From Physcia stellaris (taxonomy: Eukaryota; Ascomycota; Lecanoromycetes; Caliciales; Physciaceae), in assembly GCA_018902385.1 (NCBI GenBank), contig JABSSW010000040.1, positions 372,001 through 436,000 of the forward strand: 64,000 nt of DNA. The letters are read 5' to 3'. This document shows positions 53,701-64,000 of the stretch, piece after piece (the stretch's first letter is position 1; the number at the start of each line of letters is the position of its first letter). The position numbers and the translations under genes were made by a program. The notes beneath the pieces are model-generated. The model did no database searches. It was not told the origin of the DNA and saw only the letters and a program-made list of their open reading frames with translations.

Positions 53701-56700
53701 CGCAGAGATTGGCCAGCTCGTCAACAATCGTAGTATGGGCTCTACGCTGTCTAAGCTACTCAACAATTTCCCTACTGTGACTGTAGAAGCAGAGATAGCG
53801 CCACTGAACCGAGACGTGCTACGCATACATCTTCATATAACCGCCGACTTCAGCTGGAACGACAGACACAACGGCACTTCGGAATCATACTGGATATGGG
53901 TCGAAGATTCTGAGACTTCTGAGATCTATCACCATGAGTTCTTTATCCTGACTAGAAAAAGACTTTACGATGATCATGAATTACATTTCACAATTCCGCT
54001 GACAGACCCGTTGCCTACCCAAATCTACGTCCGGGCTATCTCTGATCGTTGGCTAGGAGCCGAGACTGTAACCCCAGTCTCATTTCAGCATCTTATCCGG
54101 CCTGACACGGAAAGTGTGTATACTGACCTGCTTGACTTGCAACCACTTCCTGTAAGCGCCTTAAAGAATTCCCTTCTCGAAGAGATATATGGCAAGAGGT
54201 TTCCCTTCTTCAATCCAATGCAGACTCAAATCTTTCATACTCTCTATCACACCCCGGCAAACGTCTTACTGGGCTCTCCAACTGGTAGTGGCAAGACGGT
54301 AGCCGCAGAGCTGGCCATGTGGTGGGCGTTTCGTGAGAAGCCAGGCTCAAAAGTTGTGTACATCGCTCCAATGAAAGCTTTGGTACGGGAACGCGTACAG
54401 GATTGGCGTCAGCGCCTGACAAGGCAGATGGGACTCAAGCTTGTTGAATTGACTGGCGACAACACGCCTGATACCCGCACCATTCGAGATGCTGATATCA
54501 TCATCACAACGCCAGAAAAGTGGGATGGGATCAGCCGAAGCTGGCAGACGAGAGGCTACGTACGACAAGTTAGTCTGGTGATCATTGATGAAATTCATCT
54601 TCTGGGAGGTGATCGAGGTCCCATCCTTGAGATCATCGTATCACGAATGAACTATATTGCTTCTCAAACCAAAGGATCCGTACGATTGGTGGGCATGTCT
54701 ACAGCTTGTGCAAACGCTATGGATTTAGGCAATTGGCTTGGTGTAAAGGAGGGCCTGTTCAATTTCCGCCATTCAGTTCGTCCGGTACCGCTCGAGATCT
54801 TCATCGACGGTTTCCCAGAACAGCGAGGCTTCTGCCCACTGATGCAGTCAATGAACCGACCGACCTTCCTCGCGATCAAAACCCACTCGCCTGCTAAGCC
54901 CGTCATAGTCTTTGTCGCGTCTAGGAGGCAGACACGCTTGACAGCCAAAGACCTGATCAATTTTTGTGGCATGGAAGACAACCCCCGCCGCTTCGTACGA
55001 ATGTCCGAAGAGGATCTACAATTGAATCTGTCGCGAGTGAAGGATGAGCCATTGAGGGAAGCTCTCAGTTTCGGCATCGGACTTCACCATGCAGGGCTGG
55101 TAGAGACAGATCGACAGCTTGCAGAAGAGCTGTTTGCCAACAACAAGATACAAATTCTCGTTGCTACCAGCACTCTGGCTTGGGGTGTCAATTTACCTGC
55201 GCATCTGGTGGTCGTAAAGGGAACGCAGTTTTTCGATGCCAAGATTGAAGGCTATAAAGACATGGATCTAACAGACGTCCTGCAGATGTTAGGTCGAGCA
55301 GGTCGGCCCCAGTTCGATTCTTCAGGCATAGCCCGCATCTTCACGCAAGACGCAAAGAAAGCATTTTACAAACATTTCCTTCACACTGGTTTTCCAGTGG
55401 AATCGTCTCTTCACAACGTCCTTGACAACCACTTGGGAGCCGAAGTGTCGGCGGGAACCATTGCCACGAAGCAGGATGCCCTCGACTATCTGACATGGAC
55501 ATTTTTCTTTCGACGACTGCACAAGAATCCATCGTATTATGGTCTTGATATTTCAGCTGAGGAGCACAACACTATAGCTGCTCAATCACTCGCAAATGAC
55601 TACATGGTAAGCATGGTTGACAAATCCCTCGAAGAGCTTGGCATTTCAGGTTGTCTGGAACTCCACTCCAACGGTGAGGTTGATCCTACTCCTTTGGGCA
55701 AGATCATGAGCTATTACTACCTATCTCACCGTACTGTTCGTCATCTTCTCCGCCGTGCCAAGCCGCAGGCAACATTTGAGGAAGTTTTGGCTTGGATGTG
55801 TGGCGCTACCGAATTCGATGAGCTTCCCGTGCGGCACAATGAAGATCTAATCAATGCCGAACTCTCTGCGCATCTGCCACTTGACGCTTCCATCATGGGA
55901 TTGCCAATGCATGATCCTCATGTCAAGGCATTTTTGCTATTGCAGGCTTATTTTTCCCGTATCGATCTGCCAATATCGGATTATGTAGGTGATCAAAATT
56001 CAGTGCTGGACCAGAGCATTCGTATCATACAAGCCTCGATTGATATATTCGCCGAGCTCGGGCATCTCTCGTCATGTCTGACCTTCATGGAGCTTCTTCA
56101 GTGCATCAAGTCCGCACGTTGGCCGTGTGACGGACCGATGTCGCTCATTCCAGGTGTCGAGGTTGAGAGAGAGCGTGAACGTCTTACCAGGACGAATATG
56201 GAGCCACGTAAGACGAGAGAGCTTCCAACTTTGACCAAGGAAGCATTGTCGGCGCTGTTCGCCTATCTGGGCATTCCTCGAAATATCCAACCAGACGCGC
56301 ACGAAGTCGTCTACACGCTACCGAATGTAACCGTCAATCTCAGCGACATCAACGCTTTGAGTCTCACGGTTAGTCTGGCCCGTCTCAATCGATCTACCTC
56401 ACCCGATTATCGCATTTACGCCCCCAAATTCCCTAAGCCACAATCTGAAGGCTTCTTCATCATCATAGCCGAAGTTGCCAATGATGAAGTGTTGGCGCTC
56501 AAGCGAGTCAACTGGCCTTCTACCGATGGTAGCGGAGGGAAGGGAAACCGCAAGCCACACGCGCGAAACGATAGGTCAGGTGCTCGGGCAACTTTTCATT
56601 TGATACCCAAGATAACGGAGAGGATGCTGAAGGTTTACACCGTGAGTGATGCATATGTAGGCATGACGTGGGAGTCAGACGTGGCGGTGCCAGCTGTTCC

Positions 56701-56734
56701 AAGCGTTGAAGACGATGGTAAGAAGAAAGGCTGA
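50733..56734 (+). CDS. SLH1: Ski2-like tandem helicase Slh1/ASCC3
   Basis: The 1,983-residue protein (yeast Slh1 1,967) is the helicase of the ribosome quality-control trigger complex, which splits collided ribosomes. Exons are 50733-51120 and 51171-56734. It holds two helicase cassettes, each followed by a Sec63-type domain. In cassette 1, Walker A APTGAGKT is at about 305-312, with DEVH, SATLP and a GRAGRPQF motif VI. In cassette 2, SPTGSGKT is at about 1165-1172, with DEIH and GRAGRPQF; motif III reads STA instead of SAT, so the second cassette may be less active. The spliced N-terminus DDELQMSLADIMGYGDLDFV fits Slh1 rather than the spliceosomal paralogue Brr2. It shares a promoter with YKT6. 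Confidence 0.94.
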
Positions 56735-57401
56735 AACACAAACGGTGCGATGCTCGCATACAGATCTTTCCCTATATAGTACTTCGGGAAGGCTGGCTAG
56801 AAATATCGTCCACTGGCGACAAATGATCACGTGGCACGTAAGCGTATTTGGAACGATCTAGGGATTAGGTACTGTCAGGATGTGGATATTGGAGGATGGT
56901 GTGATAGCATGGCGAGGGGGTATCAAGGCTTTGCTCTTTGGATCTATGTCACAATGTAAAGTCCCTCACCCATGTCTAGGTCAAATCCCTTCGATGATCT
57001 ACGTATAGATAATACCCGATCTAGTATTGAGTGAAGTGGGTTTCCCACACCTGGTACGTCTTGGTATACGGAATACTCACAATCTGTTCTAGTCGAATGA
57101 ATACCTAGAGTGCCCCTGCCCTAGCGTCTGCACTGCCAGCCAACGTAATGCGATGCCTCGGGCATTTCTTCGATCGTGTGAAGCCGTAATCATTCAGACC
57201 AAGCATGTTTGGGTGTGAGCACTGCTCTCGAAATAAATAGGCAAAATGTGACCTGCACAGGATATCTCTAACCCTAGCTGGCCGTCACAACCCACAAAGT
57301 TACAGTTTTTGAACTAGAGCCATTTTCTTGCTATGGACGCATATCGAGTGTTTGTGCTCCGTACGGAGTAAGCTCGGCGGTATTGCCATGAATCTAGGAC
57401 T
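56735..57401. other. Convergent intergenic region
   Basis: This lies between the 3' ends of SLH1 and the next minus-strand gene. No frame of note is present. Confidence 0.5.
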
Positions 57402-59430
57402 CTAGGCGTCCTCCAAAATCAGATGCTGCGACTTCCTCGTCGCGCGGTACCTGTCCTGCACATCGACCACCATCGGTTGCTTCCCTGCCTTTGGAACGAT
57501 AGGAACCAGCAAGTCTCGCTGTCGCTGCGAAAATGATATTTGGCGCGCAATCGAAACCTCGGCGGCCTTCTTAAGGCCCTCCGCCGAATTGGACCTAACG
57601 AGGGGCAACGTAGGCAGCAGCAAAGGGTCTTGCCGCTTGTTGGATGATTTGTATCTCGTCTTGCCGGGCTCAAATTGTGCGATACGAGGCGTTGGAGGGT
57701 TCAGAGTGAGGGGTTGTAAATGTGGGAAAGGTCTACCTCCGAGTCGATGCCCTGCGACACCGGACGATGCTACAGGCACGAACTGGGACGTAGCAGCCGG
57801 GGCATCAGCTACTCCCGGTAGCTTGGTGCCGTCTTGGGCGCTCTTCAACTGTTGACTTTGCCTAACACTGGTGGTTCGTTTCGGAAACACTTGTTGGTTA
57901 GCTGCGGGTAGGGTGGCAATCTGTATAAGTTGGGTTTCTAAGGCCGAATGAAAGCTGGCTTCTGTCGAGGTTTGAGAGGTTCTCCATGGGTTGTGGACGT
58001 TCTTTCGCCGCTGGGATGTCTCAAGCACCCCCAAGTCCTCTAAAGTAGTATGTACTGCCGACAGGACCTCATTTTGCTTCTGGCTTCGGGGGGTGTCATA
58101 CTCTGGCTTCAATCCCAACTCATAAGGAGAGGCAAGTCCAATTGCAGTTGCGGAGCGATGAAGTGGACTTTGCTTCAATGGCCGCTCCCAACTTGGACTA
58201 CTATCACCGGTTGGCGGTGCTGGTGGAAAGAGAGATAATGTGGGTGACTCTGCAGGAAACGTTGACCGAGAGCTACCTGGTATTGGAAGATGCTGGCTTT
58301 CAATGGTGATGTTCGTCTGAGACTGTGAGATTAGGGCCCCGATATACATAGAAGCTCTCAATCCTGTAACTTACCTTTAGCTCGGAATTGTTCATGGACT
58401 TGAGCTCGTCCAATTGTCCCCTTCTCTGAGCAAAGAGTACAGCTTGCGGCTGTGGTTGCAGAAGGTTTTCAAACATTATGCTGAATCGTTCAAGCTGTAT
58501 ACTTGGGATCTCCACCTCTAACAATGAACCGCCGTTCAACTTAACCATCACTGGCTCCCTAATGGTGATGTTATCCTTGGGCGGAGGTGCTGGACTTTCT
58601 TCGCTTCCTTCTTCGAGTAGAGCCCCCAGCCGAGATTGCGGGTAGGTCGTACTTGAGGATGGCGCTTTGTTCTTCTCCCCCAATATCTTACGTAAACTTC
58701 TCTTTCTACGTGGGCCCCCATCCTTGGCTTCGAAAGGCTCCACGATTGGCGAAGGACGAGATGGATTTCCATAACAATAGGGGGAAGTATTACCGGGGCG
58801 CAAATAGCGTCTTGTTTTCTTCGTTTGACATGATTGAGGGAGTTGAGAGTTTTCCCGTTGAAAGTGTTCTCCATGTGGATATGGCTTTGCCTGGTAGAAC
58901 GGTATGGGAGGTGTGGTAACATTATGGACCTTCTTCCCTAGAAAACCTCCAAGGGTTTTCCAATTGCTTCCTCTTGAGTTTTCGCTTTCTAGCTTATCTG
59001 TACTTGCTATCCCTCTACTCTGTACAGTGGAGACTGATGCTGGGGACTGATAACAGCTCAACGAGTCATCTGTTCCGGCTGATGGCGGAGCTGGTAAAAG
59101 AATTTCACTGGGACTGCCGAGAGCAATACCGATCATGTTGTTATCGAATGAGTCGTAGTCTTTAGCCTGGGGTGCGCTGTCATTGCTTTGACAATTGTCT
59201 TGGTTGCTGCTTGTGCTACGATTAGTGGGTAGTAATAGGATTCTTTGATTTGATAAGGCTGTTGCCGTGGAATGTCTAGGAACACCAGGCCGTTGGCGCT
59301 CATAGCTCGTAATTCGATGGGATAAACCATCATGTGCAGTGTGCGAGGGTACGATGTGTAAATGACTAGGCTTGTGACGCTTTCCCGAACCAAACGACTG
59401 GGCTCTAACATGAGATTCCATACCCGGCAT
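57402..59430 (-). CDS. Low-complexity hypothetical protein
   Basis: Exons 59430-58375 and 58322-57402 give 658 residues. The 52-bp intron (GTAAGT..CTCACAG) joins in phase. The protein is Ser/Pro/Gln-rich and largely disordered. More ordered islands are GPRRKRSLRKILGEKNKA (basic), a predicted strand-helix stretch PVMVKLNGGSLLEVEIPSIQ followed by LERFSIMFENLLQPQ, and a C-terminal basic segment. The PVMVKLNGG..LEVEIPSIQLERFSIMFENLL stretch looks like the conserved core. No family is recognised. A possible leader intron acceptor (TTGCAG) lies just upstream of the ATG. Confidence 0.7.
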
Positions 59431-60231
59431 TTTGCGGACTGCAACAGAAAATCAAAACATCAATATATGAAAATTGACATGCATAAGGAAGCTTTCAGCG
59501 TCCAGCGCAAGACTAACAACAATATAATGCCGTGTGAGAAAGATCGCATTACACGAAAAAGATCAATCTTCGCATTAGACGAAGACAATGGAAGTAAGAA
59601 GAAAGACAGTTTGCGCTGTCTGCGTGGGAGGTGGATGTTTCGAGGTAGACGGACAGGCTGGACTTAATAAGGTCGATCGCTGCAGGGTTGGCTGATGAGT
59701 CGGACCATGGATGACTTGGTCCCAAACGTCTCATATGGCAGACCACGGATGAAATGAGCGAGTAGCAGGTGCCTTTCCAGGCTGCGCAACGGAGCGAAAT
59801 GAAAGTGGTTTGGCATTCGGGAATTTTGGTGCGAAGATGAAACAGGGTGAATGGCTGGCTATTCGCGACGAGATTGCAGTGGGACCTCATCACCTGGTAT
59901 AGTACCATTTTCCACGGGGCGTAGCTGTACGCGCGAGTCAAGAAAAAAGAAAGCGAGAAGCATGACTGGGACAGGATGATGGCGAAGTTTTCGCCACCTG
60001 GTTACAGCAGACGGAAAAGATCCAAATTCTGAATAGACTAGTAGAAGGTGCAAGAGAGGACAGGATTGCGTACTTTATCTTTTCGAGGTTTCGATGACGC
60101 TGTGTAAAATGTAGGGATAAAGTGCAATGATAGCTAAAAGGTCCGTTGGACTGGAGTTTGGCAATAGGGATCGTCAGACCTCTTTTTCGCAAGTATCATG
60201 GGCCGTGCTTGGATAGACGTATTATTGGCTA
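59431..60231. other. Promoter side of the hypothetical gene, left flank of the third island
   Basis: The composition is normal until about 60230, after which CpC and CpT fall sharply. Frames here are short and unsupported. Confidence 0.45.
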
Positions 60232-63018
60232 GCTAGACGAAAACAATAAATCTGCAGAAACAAATAAGTACAAAATGTTGAAATTGCAAGCAATGTGCGA
60301 CGCCAAATCTCAAATCACGTTAATTTCAACGTAAAATTAAAGCATAATTCGTTGTCCGATCACATATCATATCAATTATTTATTTGTCAAATTTATTTGT
60401 CAAACATGTTCGTAACACTATTTTTCTTTTTTCGCGAGCGTCGTCTCGACGATTCGTTGTTATTTCGAAATTGAAAAATTTTGTTGAAAATTTTGTCGAT
60501 TGATTTGAATGTTTGCAAAATTCAAAAATTTCACGATCATCATTTTTCATTTTCAAATGTTTCGTTATTGTTTCAAAATTCGATAAAATTTGACAACAAT
60601 TTCTGAAAATGTTTTTGACACGATTCAACTTTTCATGCGACGTAAATTCTGACTGTAAATAACATCGAAACGATAACGAAAACTAGAAATTGCGAAAACG
60701 TTGCGAAAATGAAATCGAAATGAATGTATTGAATTCGAAATTTTCAAATTTTAATCGAATGTAATTTCGATTAATGTCAACATGACGATTTTTTTTCGAA
60801 AACGACGACGATTCATCGAGAAATTTGATTCGTTGACGACGTTTTGAAATATTGAAATCAACGTTTTGAACGATTTTGAATTTGCAATCGTGAAATGAAT
60901 GCGATAAAAATCGTTCATCACGTCGCGAACATTATCAAATTTTTCGTTGTCGACATAATATCATGTTCGATCATGCGATCAATTCGATCAATTGACACGA
61001 TATTGAAAACGATTGTAATGATATCGAAATTTCAAAATATCGTTCATTTTTCATTCGAGATTTTCGTTGATTATGACAAAATCAAAAAATTCATTGATTT
61101 GATTTTCGAATGAATCACGAAAATTTTTGCGCAAAAATCAACAATGAAACACATCGTAAATATGCATGATTTCAAACAATTCGAGTCGATATGAATTGTT
61201 CATACGTTGTAATATTTTGTAAAAATTTAATTTTTTGTTATCGAATTTGTCAAACGATTTGATCGTTTTGATGTTTCGTCAATCGAAAAAAACGAAATTT
61301 TTCTCGACGTATTTTACGATTTTTCGATATTTGTTGATTTGAATTGTTATACGTTTTTGAATCATCTTTGCATGATTTCGTACGTAATTGAGAATATTTT
61401 GCATTGTGTCGATAATATTTTTTGTTTTGACGTGTGAAATGCTATGCAATGATATGATACTACTACATAATTACACGAAAATATCGAAGTGAAAAACAAA
61501 TACATGAAATTTGCAAAAACATATGTAAAAAATTTGATTTTTTGAATGCGTCAAGACGAATTTCGATTCTAACATTCGATGTGATAAAATAACGATATTA
61601 ATTCGATATTAAATTTGTCAAATGTTGAATTCGATGTACGTTCGTCACATTATTTTTCGTTTTTTTTCAGTTTCGTCTCGAAACGATCAATTGAATGTTT
61701 TTGTTTTTAACGAAAAACGTTTTGCGCGATTTAAATATGTTATTGAATGACGTTGAATTGAATGATTGATGAAATAAATAAATAAATTCGAAATGCTGTG
61801 AAATCGATTTCGTTCGCGAAATCGATTCGTCAAATATCGTGAAAACATCAAATCGATTTACGATAAAATGAACAATTTGATCATGTTAATAAAATCATCG
61901 TAACAATGTTTAAAATTTTGATATTTTCGTGTATGCGAAAATTGATGTGTACATTGCATGCGACAAAGCGTGAATGTAATGAATGTCGTGAAAAATGATC
62001 AATTCATACAATTCGTCAAAAATAATTTCGACGAACATTAGTAAACAAACAATTGAACGCGTCAACAATTTTGAAAATTTTTGTTACATCAAATTGATAT
62101 CACGAAACGAACAGTTTGATCATGTCGAAAAAATTTTTATTATCATGATTAACGCGTTGATGTTATCGCATATACAATTTTTGATTCGTACATTGCATTC
62201 AATGAAATATGCACGTATTAAATTTTTTGAAAAACAAATATTTTGAACGAATTTTACAAATAGTTTCGCGTGTCATTAATAAACAATTGAAAATTTTGTT
62301 GACGAACTTGTAAATATTCGAATTTTTTTGACAATTTGCGTTCGCTCATTTCATTGCATGACATTTTACATTATCATTCATTGTTCAATAAAATTTGACG
62401 ACAGTTTTTGAAAATGTTTTTGACACGATTCAATTTTTCATGCGACGTAAATTTTGATTGTAAACAACGCGAAATGATAACGAAACGAATGACAAAAAAA
62501 AAACATTGTTGAAATCAATTTGAAAATGAATTGTAACGAATTCGTTGACAATTTTCTGATCGATCGTAAATAATAAAATTCATGATTTAATCATTTCGCA
62601 AAACAAATTTCGCTGTTTTTGAATTAATTTCGTGAAAAACATCGACGATATTTTGAACATTTTGAAATTCGTCGTCGTCGACGTAATATCACGTTCGATC
62701 GTGAAATTTTCATTCGAATCAATTGTAACGATATTATAATCGATGATAATGATATCGAAATTTCAATATATTATCGAATTTTCATTTCGACATTTCATTT
62801 GCAATAATTGATTTTGAAAAATCGTTATGTTGTTTTTTCAACGAGTTTTTAAAATTTTTTTTCAACAATCAAAAATGAAAAATTGAATGAATGTGCATGT
62901 CGTCGAACAATTTCAATTCATAAACGAAATTTTTTTTTTTGATTATTTTGTATGAATTCAATTTTTTGTCATCGAATTTGTTTGACGAACGAATCGTTTT
63001 TATATGACGACGATTTAA

Positions 63019-63300
63019 TCAAAAATAATTTTTTATTTCAAAATTTATAAACAAACGAAATTTGTTGATTCGAACAATCATTTTTTGTTTTGCATCGACA
63101 ACATTGATTTTGACATATTCGATGATACGATTTATTTTTTCGACAATAAATTCGTTTTGTTTAATCAACAAACGTTTTTTTGTGATTTCGTAATCATTTA
63201 AATTTGATTCGAAAATCATTCGAAAATGATATTCTTTATTGATAAAAAATGAAATAAATTTGATGATTGTTGAAACATCGTTGTTGTCAACGAATTTCAT
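63019..63300 (-). pseudogene. Decayed gypsy integrase C-terminal region
   Basis: The 93-codon relic has a KFVDNNDVSTIIKFISFF...YHFRM pattern matching the EF..NN...T..SPF....G..PR region of Ty3/gypsy integrases. A VEKINRIIEYVKINVVDAKQK helix and an INKFRLFINFEIKNYF segment follow, corresponding to the A..QK...A...R...F.VGD region. It contains no Gly, Pro or Trp. Confidence 0.7.
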
Positions 63301-63459
63301 TATATTTATTCAATCAATTCAATCGTTTTGACGATAATTGCAATACAAACGTAATCGAATTTCGATATTTTGATTGATTCGTTCGATTTGATCATCAATT
63401 TCAAATTGAAAAACAATGAACAATTTACATTTGATTTTTAATCGTTTACAAAAAATTTT

Positions 63460-63666
63460 TCAAACGCGATTTACGAATTGATTATCTCGATTTGAAATAA
63501 TGAAAAAAAATAATTCATGAATACGAAATACGTAATGTATCAATATTTTTACACAAATTTGAATTGTCAAATCATCGTCATCGATTACGCAAAAAACGTA
63601 ATGTCGTTTTTTGATCAAGCGATCGATAATAATACAAATGACATTGTTGTTTTTGAAATCAAACAA
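63460..63666 (-). pseudogene. Decayed gypsy integrase core
   Basis: The relic ICIIIDRLIKKRHYVFC and IHELFFFIISNRDNQFVNRV corresponds to the VVVDRLTK..HF.P and LHGLP..IVSDRD.QF.S.FW blocks, with both core Asp residues in place. The frame ends at TGA (63460-63462), exactly where the family has Trp. Confidence 0.78.
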
Positions 63667-64000
63667 TTCGATTATGAAATTTATCGATATATCAATTCAT
63701 CGTTGACTAAAAATCGACAATGAAATTAATAATTCGTGACGATTATCGTGTGAAAACTTCGATCGTTGATATTTGTGACAATTACGAATATAACGTTTGA
63801 TGAATAATTTCATATTAAATCAATAATAATAACGTTTAATGAATTTTTCAATACGATTCATGTTCGAATGTGCACAGAAAAATTGATCGTGAACGTCACA
63901 AATTATTTCAATCATAAAATTTAATCGATTTGATATTCAAAAATTTTCGTTTTTAAATAAAATTTCATTTCGATTCGAGCAAATTCGCAAATTTATTTTT

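Larger units (their letters stand above)
60232..64000 (-). mobile_element. Decayed Ty3/gypsy-type retrotransposon, running off the right edge
   Basis: This AT-rich island shows the same depletion of CpC and CpT as the copia element. Minus-strand integrase relics at 63019-63666 show that the coding direction is leftward, so the 3' part of the element is inside the window and gag-RT lies beyond 64000. Two related blocks, about 60390-61330 and 62380-63010 (with matching pieces at 61612-61700), recur in direct orientation. They suggest a second partial copy or a duplicated 3' region. I could not fix LTR boundaries or a target duplication. Confidence 0.65.

Noticed and set aside
1-64000. tRNA, rRNA or CRISPR features
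   Set aside because: I saw no cloverleaf with both internal promoter boxes, no rRNA-like blocks and no regularly spaced short repeats. The GGTTCGAG string near 1226 is part of a palindrome beside the polypurine tract, not a tRNA T-arm.

Overview
The window is from a filamentous ascomycete (Pezizomycotina) nuclear genome. About twenty intron-bearing genes with short introns (mostly about 45-65 bp, GT..AG) encode recognisable fungal proteins. The gene-rich blocks are interrupted by three extremely AT-rich islands made of old, heavily mutated transposable elements. I assembled most gene models by hand from splice signals and reading-phase continuity; exon coordinates are given in each entry.

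Layout. 1-1090: unassigned flank. 1091-6907: a complete Ty1/copia-type LTR retrotransposon on the minus strand (119-bp LTRs, CGATA target duplication, polypurine tract, half-tRNA-type primer site), with its interior decayed. 8433-30779: beta-carbonic anhydrase, Atg22-like vacuolar permease, Xpt1/Hpt1 purine phosphoribosyltransferase, HSF-type (Sfl1/Mga1-like) regulator, a BTB-like coiled-coil protein, a DUF3245-type protein, Trf4/Cid14 poly(A) polymerase, Cut12-like spindle pole body protein, an unrecognised gene, Bud13/Cwc26 splicing factor, alkyltransferase-like protein and a small acidic protein. 31249-35749: a pair of inverted-repeat DNA elements, one split by a 3.1-kb LTR element. 35860-59430: Brl1/Brr6 nuclear-envelope protein, TMEM16/Ist2 scramblase, metallophosphoesterase, cytochrome b2, a Rab-like GTPase, a fungal hypothetical protein, Ykt6 SNARE, Slh1/ASCC3 helicase and another hypothetical protein. 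About 60230-64000: a decayed Ty3/gypsy element running off the right edge.

The genes are mainly housekeeping (membrane traffic, RNA processing and surveillance, nuclear envelope and spindle pole, purine salvage, lactate oxidation) and do not form an evident pathway cluster. Two head-to-head pairs share short promoters: CWC26/ATL1 and YKT6/SLH1.

The most unusual signal is in the AT-rich islands. Surviving cytosines there are followed almost only by purines: CpC and CpT are nearly absent on both strands, while CpA and CpG persist. Less-mutated copies of the same repeats inside the window let the changes be read directly, and almost all are CpC or CpT to TpC or TpT. This is a RIP-like process with a context opposite to the CpA preference known from Neurospora. 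It explains why decayed transposon frames lack Gly, Pro and Trp, and why the three frame-ending stops I checked are TGA at conserved Trp positions.
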